A DNA stretch of 7,881 nt, from positions 1-7,881 of the forward strand of contig CAMOMM010000035.1 in the NCBI GenBank assembly GCA_946619805.1, in the 5' to 3' direction. The notes beneath the pieces were generated by a model that saw only the letters and a program-made list of their open reading frames with translations, ran no database searches and was not told the DNA's origin. The stretch's first letter is position 1. Each line of letters begins with the position of its first letter. A program made the position numbers and the translations under genes. Origin of the DNA: an uncultured Bacillota bacterium. GTDB taxonomy: Bacteria; Bacillota_I; Bacilli_A; Erysipelotrichales; Erysipelotrichaceae. Of the stretch, positions 1 to 5,926 are shown in pieces.

Positions 1-903
1 CAGATCACATCCCGGATAGAAGCCAGGGCAGACATCCCTGTTGGTTCCCAGCATTATCATAGCTTTTCCATTTTCCTTCTGCTGTTCACTGATGAATCCC
101 TGAGTTTCATAACAGTCGATCAGATAGCGGTATCCTTTGACAACACATGCTATGTAGAAAGATGTCTTCATACGCCCTTCTATTTTCAGAGAGGCAACTT
201 CAAGTTTCAGCAGATCTTCCAGATAATCAGCCGCACACATGTCCCTGGACCCCATGGAAAACAGATAATCAGGGCGGTCCAGCAATTGATCATCGTGCCA
301 GATATGATAGTTCCAGCGGCAGGAATGAGCACATCCGCCCCTGTTGGCATCGCGGTTGGTCAGCATGTTGGAAATGGTGCAGCGTCCGGAATAGTTGGCA
401 CACATGCCTCCATGGATGAATACCTCTATCGGCATCTTAGTCTTATTCATGATCTCTTTTAACTGTACCAGTGATACCTCACGTCCCAGAACGACTCTGT
501 CCGCTTTCTTTTTCTGCCAGTATTCAATGGCAGCGGTATTGATAGTAGTCTGCTGAGTGGAAATATGTCCTTCAAGTTTCGGAGCCACTTTCTTACACAG
601 GGTCAGAATGGCCTGACTGGCACAGATTATGGCATCAACCCCGAATTCCTGCAGTTTTTCCAGATATTCCTTCAGACCGTCAAAATCATCGTTATGCGGA
701 ATGATGTTGACTGTCACATAGACCTTACGGCCATAACTGTGGGCAAAAACCACAGCTTCCCTGATGTCTTCGAGAGTGAAATTGGAAGCACGTGAGCGCA
801 AAGAAAACTGCTTGCCGCCAAAATAGACAGCATCAGCCCCGTATATGATCGCGGTTTTCAGACGGGCCATGTCGCCCGCCGGTGCCAGCAGTTCCGTTTT
901 CAT
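1..903 (-). CDS. U32 family protein, YrrO/TrhP2-like tRNA uridine hydroxylation protein (C-terminus beyond window)
   Basis: The frame is open from an ATG at 903 to the left edge (301 codons seen), so the 3' end is missing. The protein begins MKTELLAPAGDMARLKTAI and contains GADAVYFGG, both typical of U32 'peptidases'. The U32 signature is present around residues 160-178 as EVFIHGGMCANYSGRC, followed by RGGCAHSCRW near 188-197. Cysteines 168, 175, 191 and 195 match those conserved in family members thought to bind an iron-sulfur cluster. In Bacillus subtilis the YrrN/YrrO pair (TrhP1/TrhP2) is needed for 5-hydroxyuridine at tRNA position 34, with prephenate as a required metabolite. The same role is inferred here because a YrrN-like gene lies 2 nt upstream. 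A good Shine-Dalgarno AAGGAG (909-914) sits inside the end of that gene, 5 nt before the ATG. Older annotations would call it a protease or collagenase; that is less likely. Confidence 0.9.
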   Translation of the reverse strand, partial: MKTELLAPAGDMARLKTAIIYGADAVYFGGKQFSLRSRASNFTLEDIREAVVFAHSYGRKVYVTVNIIPHNDDFDGLKEYLEKLQEFGVDAIICASQAILTLCKKVAPKLEGHISTQQTTINTAAIEYWQKKKADRVVLGREVSLVQLKEIMNKTKMPIEVFIHGGMCANYSGRCTISNMLTNRDANRGGCAHSCRWNYHIWHDDQLLDRPDYLFSMGSRDMCAADYLEDLLKLEVASLKIEGRMKTSFYIACVVKGYRYLIDCYETQGFISEQQKENGKAMIMLGTNRDVCPGFYPGCDL

Positions 904-905
904 CC

Positions 906-1763
906 CTACTCCTTATCCAGCCAGGTCTTCCTGACTTCTTCAATGGCCGTGTATTCCTTTTCAAAGTCAAGCTGGCCAAGTGCGGATTCAGCTTCCATAT
1001 TACCATTTATGACATTTTCATAAAGTTTCAGTATCCTTAACGTTTCTGCATCATCATCAAAGACATTGTCAACGATGAAACCGGCAAATGGCTTTTCTTC
1101 CAGCAGTTTTATCGCATTAAGGCTCTGCAAGGTGGTCCCGTAAAGCCAGCTGCCTTCCTTCTTTTCGACAAGCGGCAGTCTGGTGTCTCTGGTTTCTTCC
1201 TGCAGATAATATCCTTCCTCATGTTCACAGTCTTCTTTCAGATAGGAAGCGATGTATCTGCGGTGTGAATAGGCAATCAGGATCGGCCCATGAATGCGCA
1301 GATAACAGTAATCCGGACATTTTTCCGCTATGTCGGTCACATCGGCTAACGGTATGTCCTTGGAAATGACACAGCCCTCAACCCCATCGTTTTCAAGGTC
1401 GGCTATGTCATGATAGTTTGTCAATAACGTTTCCGGAGCATAGATCCCCTTGCAGGATATTCCAAGATCAGATAGCAGTGAAAATACTCCGATATCGGAA
1501 TAGATTATTCCATCTGCTCCCCATTCATTAATATTTTTAAGAAAACTTTTCAGCTCTTCCAGTTCATTCTGATCATAGAGCCTGTCGCATCTGACATACA
1601 GTCTGCGGTTTATCCGATGTGCCTGCTTAATGCATTCCTTCAGGTCATTACGGTCATAGCCGGAAGAAAACTGCCTGTCAGCCATGATGAAAACATCCGC
1701 ACAGCTGTCAGCGAATTCCACGATGTTTTCCTGTTTTCTTATTACCGTCAAAATAGTTTTCAT
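906..1763 (-). CDS. Degenerate U32 family protein, YrrN/TrhP1-like
   Basis: This 285-residue protein is a second, diverged U32 member directly upstream of the canonical one. The U32 signature region survives as HGPILIAYSHRRYIASYL (residues 158-175), where the catalytic family has HGALC...YSGRC...S. Both signature cysteines are gone, which is also the situation in B. subtilis YrrN. The N-terminus lacks the usual LLAPAG strand-loop. It probably acts as the partner subunit of the YrrO-like protein in tRNA U34 hydroxylation; that is inferred from order and family. Its ATG overlaps the nnrD stop as ATGA (1760-1763), and no strong ribosome site precedes it, which suggests translational coupling. 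It ends in TAG at 906-908. Confidence 0.78.
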   Translation of the reverse strand: MKTILTVIRKQENIVEFADSCADVFIMADRQFSSGYDRNDLKECIKQAHRINRRLYVRCDRLYDQNELEELKSFLKNINEWGADGIIYSDIGVFSLLSDLGISCKGIYAPETLLTNYHDIADLENDGVEGCVISKDIPLADVTDIAEKCPDYCYLRIHGPILIAYSHRRYIASYLKEDCEHEEGYYLQEETRDTRLPLVEKKEGSWLYGTTLQSLNAIKLLEEKPFAGFIVDNVFDDDAETLRILKLYENVINGNMEAESALGQLDFEKEYTAIEEVRKTWLDKE

Positions 1764-2626
1764 TTACGCTTTCTGCTCATTTCAAATAATACTTTTTCGA
1801 TCTGCTGAATCAGATCACTTGCCAGCAATGAATAGGCACTGTGATTTTCCAGCCAACGGTCAGCAGCCAGTGAATGAATGTATACGGCAGCCGGAATGGT
1901 TTCCCATTTATGCTGCGGTGCATATAATCCCCCGATCACCCCGGTCAGAACATCTCCTGAACCTCCCTTGGCCAAAGCATTGTTGCCGGTGAGATTTACG
2001 ATCAGTTCTCCATTATGAGCTATCAGGGTATTTTCACTTTTCAAAACGACCGTCAGAGTCGGATACATCATGGTGATCCGCTTCAGATCATCCCTGATCC
2101 TGTCAGGATCATATTCAAAGATCCTCTGATATTCAACCAGATGAGGAGTTATCACCGTGCGGCATTTTCTCTTTAGCAGTTCCAGGTTGCGTTTCAGATA
2201 AAACAGTCCGTCTGCATCAAGAATAACATCCTTATCCGTTTTCAACACGTACTGCAGAAGCTTTTCCGTATTTTCGCTTCTTCCCAATCCCGGTCCCATT
2301 ACGATCAGATCAAACCTGTTAAGATCAAATTCAGAAAGCTGGCTTTCCAGATCAGATTCATTCAGCGTTATGGTCATCGCTTCCGGTAAAACCTGATGGG
2401 CGGTATGGACAACTTCAGGTACTGACATGATTGTCAATAACCCTGCCCCGGCGGTCAGGATCATGCGTCCGCACAGGATACAGGCTCCGGTGGTATTATC
2501 ACTGCCGCCGATCAGAAGTACCTTGCCGTAATCACCCTTGTGTGAGTGCACCTTTCTTTCCGGTAACATCCGGGCAACTTCTTCATAGCTCAGGCTGACT
2601 GCTTCACCATTCTGTATGTCAGCCAT
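1760..2626 (-). CDS. nnrD: ADP/ATP-dependent NAD(P)H-hydrate dehydratase
   Basis: The 288-residue product is the dehydratase half of the NAD(P)HX repair system, a ribokinase-like fold that restores NAD(P)H from its hydrated, damaged form in the cytoplasm using a nucleotide. Family motifs run in order: HKGDYGKVLLIGGS (29-42), AGAGLLT (60-65), PEAM (81-84), GPGLGR (111-116), LDADGL (136-141), ITPHLVEY (159-166) and NALAKGGSGDVLTGVIGGL (216-234). The last holds the catalytic aspartate of GGSGD (D225). The usual TPH-x-GE is TPHLVE, with the glycine replaced. The epimerase (NnrE) domain often fused at the N-terminus is absent, so the partner must be encoded elsewhere. The ATG abuts the yhaM stop (TAA then ATG with no gap), and AAAGGGTGA just upstream is the likely ribosome site. 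The stop overlaps the next start as ATGA. Confidence 0.93.
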   Translation of the reverse strand: MADIQNGEAVSLSYEEVARMLPERKVHSHKGDYGKVLLIGGSDNTTGACILCGRMILTAGAGLLTIMSVPEVVHTAHQVLPEAMTITLNESDLESQLSEFDLNRFDLIVMGPGLGRSENTEKLLQYVLKTDKDVILDADGLFYLKRNLELLKRKCRTVITPHLVEYQRIFEYDPDRIRDDLKRITMMYPTLTVVLKSENTLIAHNGELIVNLTGNNALAKGGSGDVLTGVIGGLYAPQHKWETIPAAVYIHSLAADRWLENHSAYSLLASDLIQQIEKVLFEMSRKRK

Positions 2627-3559
2627 TTATTCACCCTTTAATTTATAGAAACTGCGGTTATCAAGAGAGAAGATCTTCTTGGTAAACTCGCCTTTCTTAG
2701 TATCCTTCAGTTCCTTGCCGATCATGTTGATCTTGGCATCCATGTCATCGATCATATGCAGCACTTCAGCTTCCATGGTCAGAGGTAATACCGGCGAACC
2801 GAATTCCCTTTTACCGTGATGAGCCAGAATGATGTGTCTTAACACTGTTACTTCTTCCGAATCGATGCCCAGTTCCCGGGCAGCTTCCCGGACCATGGTC
2901 TGGGAAATGGTGATATGGCCCAGCAGTTTTCCTTCGGTAGTATATTCAGCAATGCTGTTACCGCCAAGTTCAATGATCTTGCCGACATCATGCAGCAGTA
3001 CTCCGGCGATAAGATAATCGCGGTTAACTTCCGGATAGTTAATGCAGACGGCTTCAGCCATCTTCAGCATTCCGGAGATATGAGTGGCCAGGCCTCCGAA
3101 GTATTCATGGTGATTGCGGGTAGCGGCCGGTGAGGAATAGATCTGACTGTCATAGCGGCGGTAGATTTCCTGAACGATCCGCTTTATCTTTGGATTCTCA
3201 ATGGAATCAACAGCTCCCTGCAGGATCTTTCTGAGTTGTTGAGCCGGTACCGGTGATACTGTGACAAACTGGGAAATATCCACCTCATCACTGTTTACCG
3301 GTGTGATTTCCAGAACCTTCATCTGCAGCTGATCCTTATATAAAAGTGAGGTACCTCTGACTTTAACCAGGGATCCGACCTTTATCTTGGCCACGGTATC
3401 AGCCGTGACATTCCACACCTTGGCTACCATGGTTCCGGTATTGTCCTTCAGTTCCAGATTGAGATATGGTGAATCGTTGTTGGTTACTCCCGGATTAGCC
3501 AGGGTAACCAGAGCCATAAACTCTACTCCCATGTTTTCTCTGATGTCTTTAATCTTCAT
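2627..3559 (-). CDS. yhaM: 3'-5' exoribonuclease YhaM family (OB-fold plus HD domain)
   Basis: The 310-residue product matches YhaM/Cbf1-type 3'-5' exonucleases of Gram-positive bacteria, which act on single-stranded RNA and DNA. Residues 1-95 form the OB-fold nucleic-acid-binding region (LNLELKDNTG, VRGTSLLYKDQLQMKV). The rest is an HD hydrolase domain with metal ligands in GGLATHISGML, LLHDVGK (about 187-193), LAHHGKREFGSP and the late aspartates of HMIDDMDAKINMI. I chose the ATG at 3557-3559 (MKIKDIRENMG) because AGGAGG lies 6 nt upstream. The longer in-frame ATG at 3583 adds eight residues (MTHYRRKT) with no ribosome site. The chosen start overlaps the end of recX by 11 nt. Length and domain order are normal for the family. 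Confidence 0.93.
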   Translation of the reverse strand: MKIKDIRENMGVEFMALVTLANPGVTNNDSPYLNLELKDNTGTMVAKVWNVTADTVAKIKVGSLVKVRGTSLLYKDQLQMKVLEITPVNSDEVDISQFVTVSPVPAQQLRKILQGAVDSIENPKIKRIVQEIYRRYDSQIYSSPAATRNHHEYFGGLATHISGMLKMAEAVCINYPEVNRDYLIAGVLLHDVGKIIELGGNSIAEYTTEGKLLGHITISQTMVREAARELGIDSEEVTVLRHIILAHHGKREFGSPVLPLTMEAEVLHMIDDMDAKINMIGKELKDTKKGEFTKKIFSLDNRSFYKLKGE

Positions 3560-4379
3560 TGTCTTCCTCCTGTAATGTGTCAAGCAGTTCTCTTATGTCT
3601 TCACTGCGATAGCCTTTGGCATAAAGGCTCTGATATATATGTGTCTTCAGGTTATTGCCTGAATACCTGTTGCCGTATTTCTTCCGTGCTCTGGCAAATT
3701 CACGGTTCAGGTTTTCTCTTTCGGTCTCTTCATCACTTTCCAGATGCATTTCCGAAATGATATCGGGAATCATTGCGGAAGGATAGCCGGCTGACAGAAG
3801 TCTGTTTTTCAGGATCGTCAGAGTTTCCCTGTGTGATCTGTTGCGGATTCCTTTTGCGATCATGTTCGCTTTTTGGATACCGTTCTGCAGCTCTGTCTCG
3901 GGATCGATCCGGTTTATGTATCGATCTATAAGCTCTCTGTCAATACCACGGTTAGCCAGATCAGCTGCCGTCTTATGATGGCCATACAGTCTGATCTGAT
4001 CGTTTTCTATTTCATTAATGACCAGCTTTTCATCATCAAGCAGGCCGCTTTTCCCAAGTGAATCAATTATCCTTTTGGCTGAAATACCGTCCAGATTGGC
4101 GATCCCGGCTAAAAGGTCAGCTATTTCTCTGACACTGTGGTCTTTATAGGAGAGTTTTCTCAGTGCACGCTTATACCCATAGGCATAGGCATGCAGTTTT
4201 TTCAGCCGGGAATACTGCTCTGTGCTTATTACCTGATCCTGAGCGATCCTGAGATCAAAGTAATCATCCGTCAGTATCGTAAAGACAGTTTCCATCTCAC
4301 CGTCATCAACATATATCCAGGTATAATCGTCATCGACTTTCAACCTGACGACGGTGTATTTTACATTTGGATCATCCAT
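3549..4379 (-). CDS. recX: RecX family regulatory protein
   Basis: This 276-residue protein has the size and helical-repeat character of Firmicute RecX, which binds RecA and modulates its filaments. Visible features are an N-terminal beta-rich part (VRLKVDDDYTWIYVDDGE), then repeated three-helix units: YGYKRALRKLSYKDHSVREI, GISAKRIIDSLGKSGLLDDE, LYGHHKTAADLANRGIDREL, and a C-terminal unit ending KTHIYQSLYAKGYRSEDI. The motif S-x-x-E-I-x-x-L-x-x with a following 'I..L...GLLDDE' is characteristic. Translation probably couples to the HAD gene: its stop and this ATG overlap as TAATG (4377-4381), and there is no convincing Shine-Dalgarno. The last 11 nt overlap yhaM. It lies in the same transcript as yhaM, which also acts on nucleic acids; that association is suggestive only. 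Confidence 0.9.
   Translation of the reverse strand: MDDPNVKYTVVRLKVDDDYTWIYVDDGEMETVFTILTDDYFDLRIAQDQVISTEQYSRLKKLHAYAYGYKRALRKLSYKDHSVREIADLLAGIANLDGISAKRIIDSLGKSGLLDDEKLVINEIENDQIRLYGHHKTAADLANRGIDRELIDRYINRIDPETELQNGIQKANMIAKGIRNRSHRETLTILKNRLLSAGYPSAMIPDIISEMHLESDEETERENLNREFARARKKYGNRYSGNNLKTHIYQSLYAKGYRSEDIRELLDTLQEEDNED
3566..3571 (-). promoter_or_regulatory. Ribosome binding site that fixes the yhaM start
   Basis: A full AGGAGG on the minus strand, inside the recX coding region, stands 6 nt before the ATG at 3559. It decides between that start and the in-frame ATG 24 nt further upstream. Confidence 0.8.
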
Positions 4380-4951
4380 TATTTATCGCTGCCCCAGTCA
4401 ATCAGCTTTTCCCCTTTGACCAGAAAGCTCTTTTCAGCCAGAAGAGCCATCGGGGTATCTCCATAGGAATCACTGTAGAATTCCTCAATGTCTTCCGCTC
4501 TGAAACCCTCTTCCCGGAAACGGATCGGTTTCTGGGCACCATTGCAGTTTTCTCCCATTACCTCACCGCTGTAAGGATCAACTTCCGAGCAGATGACATT
4601 TTTTATTCCCAGACGGCTGCAGGCTTCCTTTACCAGGAAAGTTGCAGAGGCACTGATCACCACGTCGTCATCACGGTGCTTTTCCAGATACCATTTATTG
4701 ATGCCTTTCATATGGCTGTCCCAGAATGATACCACATCAGAATCAACATCCTTAAGGGCCTTTAGATAACAGTAGAAATAATTTTTCATTTCCGTCTTAT
4801 TGATGGCATGTATTCCGTAATACAGGAAAAAGCCTAATAACTGCTTAGGCCGGAATCTGATCAGCAGCGGGTGTCTGGCCAGCTGCCACAGGTAGAAATC
4901 AACCGTGGAATCATTACGGTAAATAGTCTTGTCAAAGTCGTAGACGTTCAC
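4379..4951 (-). CDS. HAD-superfamily phosphatase, subfamily IB-like
   Basis: The 190-residue protein shows the HAD catalytic motifs in order: DFDKT (D5, D7; nucleophile and acid/base), ISAS (99-102), the motif III lysine K141 in GAQKP, and DSYGDTPM (D161, D165 for Mg2+). The helical insert between motifs I and II (residues 10-95) is the cap seen in HAD-IB (SerB-like and related) phosphatases, which often act on small phosphorylated metabolites or lipids. The substrate cannot be told from sequence. The only usable start in frame is GTG at 4951, since a TAG closes the frame at 4970-4972. An ATG one base off reads ATG-TGA and cannot encode it. GGTGAT a few bases before the GTG is a weak ribosome site. 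It is the first gene of the six-gene run, and its stop overlaps recX as TAATG. Confidence 0.88.
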   Translation of the reverse strand: MNVYDFDKTIYRNDSTVDFYLWQLARHPLLIRFRPKQLLGFFLYYGIHAINKTEMKNYFYCYLKALKDVDSDVVSFWDSHMKGINKWYLEKHRDDDVVISASATFLVKEACSRLGIKNVICSEVDPYSGEVMGENCNGAQKPIRFREEGFRAEDIEEFYSDSYGDTPMALLAEKSFLVKGEKLIDWGSDK

Positions 4952-4966
4952 ATAATCACCATCATT

Positions 4967-4996
4967 ATTCTAATCTAAAAGACAGCATCAAGGCAA
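4967..4996 (-). promoter_or_regulatory. Possible promoter of the HAD-recX-yhaM-nnrD-U32-U32 operon
   Basis: On the minus strand TTGCCT (4991-4996) and TAGAAT (4967-4972) are separated by 18 nt. They would start transcription about 10-12 nt before the GTG of the HAD gene. It is the best sigma-A-like pair I see in the short gap before the operon, but neither hexamer is perfect. Confidence 0.4.
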
Positions 4997-5004
4997 ATTT
5001 TCCA

Positions 5005-5135
5005 TCACATTATTTCACATATATTCCATATAATTCAGTGATAGATTATTGCTATATTATAGTTGCAGATAAGAAAAGATATCTGCATAGAATTCTCCTT
5101 TCTATTTTCAAAAATTTATCCCCCTTAACAAAAAG
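5005..5135. repeat. Direct repeat copy A of intergenic element
   Basis: This copy is about 131 bp and aligns end to end with 5188-5316, offset by about 182 bp. Both begin TCACATTATTTCACA and end TTAACAAAAAG. A 25-nt stretch (5084-5108 against 5267-5291) is identical, while the part between differs at scattered positions. The divergence pattern implies an old tandem duplication under constraint, not a recent copy. Confidence 0.9.
5050..5058 (+). promoter_or_regulatory. Extended -10 promoter for small RNA A
   Basis: TGC-TATATT forms an extended -10 (TGN plus hexamer) that is kept in both repeat copies. Transcription would begin near 5064-5066, at the foot of hairpin 1. A clear -35 hexamer is not visible; TTCAGT around 5034-5039 is weak. 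Confidence 0.45.
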
Positions 5136-5188
5136 TGCCTTAATTCCGAAAGGCAAAAAAACAGGATCTCAGCTGAGGTCCTTTTTTT
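5064..5188 (+). ncRNA. Putative C-rich small regulatory RNA A
   Basis: About 125 nt are predicted from the extended -10 to the terminator. Hairpin 1 is TGCAGATA (5064-5071) with TATCTGCA (5080-5087). Hairpin 2 is TAGAA (5088-5092) with TTCTA (5100-5104), and its seven-base loop reads UUCUCCU, complementary to a Shine-Dalgarno. A U/A-rich linker then carries CCCCC (5120-5124). A third hairpin (TGCCTT 5136-5141 with AAGGCA 5150-5155) and a terminator at 5163-5188 follow. C-rich single-stranded segments that pair with ribosome sites are typical of Gram-positive small RNAs (for example RsaE), which act in trans on mRNAs. One compensatory change in hairpin 1 relative to copy B supports the fold. 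No family is recognised; the alternative is an antisense RNA to a tiny minus-strand ORF. Confidence 0.5.
5163..5188 (+). terminator. Intrinsic terminator of small RNA A
   Basis: AGGATCTC and GAGGTCCT form an 8-bp stem around an AGCT loop, followed by seven Ts (5182-5188). One pair is U-G on the plus strand but would be an A-C mismatch on the minus strand, which favours plus-strand use. A minus-strand T run also flanks it, so weaker reverse activity is possible. Confidence 0.75.
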
Positions 5189-5316
5189 CACATTATTTCA
5201 CACATATTCCATAAATTTACGTGATACATTACTGATATATTATAATTGCAAATAAAGAAATGCATTTGCATAGAATTCTCCTTTCTATTTTAAATTTATC
5301 CCCCCTTAACAAAAAG
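5188..5316. repeat. Direct repeat copy B of intergenic element
   Basis: This copy is about 129 bp, the partner of 5005-5135. It has six Cs where copy A has five (5300-5305 against 5120-5124) and lacks a couple of bases after the TATTTT. Both copies are followed on the plus strand by an intrinsic terminator, so the duplicated unit resembles a promoter plus RNA body. Confidence 0.9.
5233..5241 (+). promoter_or_regulatory. Extended -10 promoter for small RNA B
   Basis: TGA-TATATT is the copy B counterpart of the element at 5050-5058, with an overlapping consensus TATAAT at 5241-5246. The start would fall near 5247-5250. The -35 is again poor (TTACGT near 5217-5222). Confidence 0.45.
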
Positions 5317-5346
5317 AAGAAGGACTTCAACTCCTTCTTTCTTTTT
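5247..5346 (+). ncRNA. Putative C-rich small regulatory RNA B
   Basis: About 100 nt are predicted. Hairpin 1 is TGCAAAT (5247-5253) with ATTTGCA (5264-5270); its fifth pair is A-U where copy A has G-C, a compensatory change. Hairpin 2 (TAGAA 5271-5275, TTCTA 5283-5287) is identical to copy A, including the UUCUCCU loop. CCCCCC follows at 5300-5305, and the RNA would end at the hairpin 5317-5339 plus T tract. Copy A's third hairpin is absent, so B is the more compact paralogue. Its 3' end overlaps the end of tdk in antisense. Confidence 0.5.
5311..5346. terminator. Bidirectional terminator for tdk (minus) and small RNA B (plus)
   Basis: AAGAAGGA (5317-5324) and TCCTTCTT (5332-5339) form an 8-bp stem with a seven-base loop. 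On the plus strand it is followed by TCTTTTT (5340-5346). On the minus strand it is followed by C then five Ts (5311-5315). The tdk stop TGA (5327-5329) lies in the loop, so the last tdk codons form one arm. Confidence 0.75.
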
Positions 5347-5914
5347 GTCTTTCCAGGATCATGCGGTGATAACAGCGCCAGCAAAGTCCTTCATAGCTTT
5401 CATTGCCGCCGATGAAGACCTGCTCGCCTTCCACCTGTATCTCACCTTTTTCATTGAAACGGGCATTGACCGTGGCCTTGGCTCCGCATTTGCAGATGGA
5501 TTTGATCTCGGCAATGCTGTCAGCCAGTTCAAACAGTCTTTTTGAGCCCGGGAACAGATTGGTCAGGAAATCAGCTCTCAAGCCGAAACATAATACCGGA
5601 ATGTCAAAGTCAGTCGCTATTACGCGCAGGTCATTGACCTGTTCAACGGTCAGAAACTGACATTCATCACATATTATTACATCTATTTCATCATGCGGGC
5701 ACATCTGCATGATGCTGTCATCAGTCTTAAGGGCCAGACATGGCGCCTGTAAGCCGATGCGGGACTTGATGATCTGAACCCCGTCCCTGTTATCAATGGC
5801 CGGCTTGATCAGCCAGACCTTCTTACCTTTTTCCTCATAATTGAATTTGGTCATCAGAGCATTGGCTGTCTTGGAAGAGTTCATTGCTCCGAACTTGAAA
5901 TATAGCTTTGCCAT
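5327..5914 (-). CDS. tdk: Thymidine kinase (type II, zinc-binding)
   Basis: The 195-residue enzyme phosphorylates thymidine to dTMP in the salvage pathway and is cytoplasmic. The P-loop is GAMNSSKT (9-16), with serine where most relatives have glycine before the lysine. The Walker B/catalytic segment is ICDECQFL (81-88), with E84 as the expected base, and FGLRADF (110-116) matches the family's FGLRTDF. Zinc ligands are C141 and C143 (CKCG) and C178 and C181 (CWRC). The lasso and substrate region ends ARFNEKGE...VFIGGNESYEGLCWRCY. Length is normal. AGGAGG lies 8 nt upstream of the ATG and overlaps the TAG stop of the lipoprotein gene, so both are likely on one transcript. The 3' end is buried in a bidirectional terminator. 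Confidence 0.96.
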   Translation of the reverse strand: MAKLYFKFGAMNSSKTANALMTKFNYEEKGKKVWLIKPAIDNRDGVQIIKSRIGLQAPCLALKTDDSIMQMCPHDEIDVIICDECQFLTVEQVNDLRVIATDFDIPVLCFGLRADFLTNLFPGSKRLFELADSIAEIKSICKCGAKATVNARFNEKGEIQVEGEQVFIGGNESYEGLCWRCYHRMILERQKERRS

Positions 5915-5926
5915 AATTGTATCCTC

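Noticed and set aside
147..795. Plus-strand frames at 147-419 and 565-795
   Set aside because: They lie opposite the U32 gene that is open from 903 to the left edge with conserved family motifs; their translations show no recognisable domain.
3560..3583. Upstream ATG of yhaM at 3583
   Set aside because: It adds eight residues not typical of the family and has no ribosome site, while AGGAGG is ideally placed for the ATG at 3559.
4137..4729. Plus-strand frames of 109 and 120 residues opposite recX and the HAD gene
   Set aside because: They are antisense to well-supported genes with intact catalytic motifs, and no promoter or ribosome site precedes them.
5136..5160. Hairpin TGCCTT/AAGGCA as a separate minus-strand terminator
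   Set aside because: On the minus strand it is followed by ACTTTTTG, so weak termination is possible, but the stem is short with an eight-base loop. I treat it as an internal hairpin of small RNA A.
5005..5316. CRISPR array or insertion-sequence ends
   Set aside because: There are only two long copies with no regular spacers, no terminal inverted repeats, no target-site duplication and no transposase frame.
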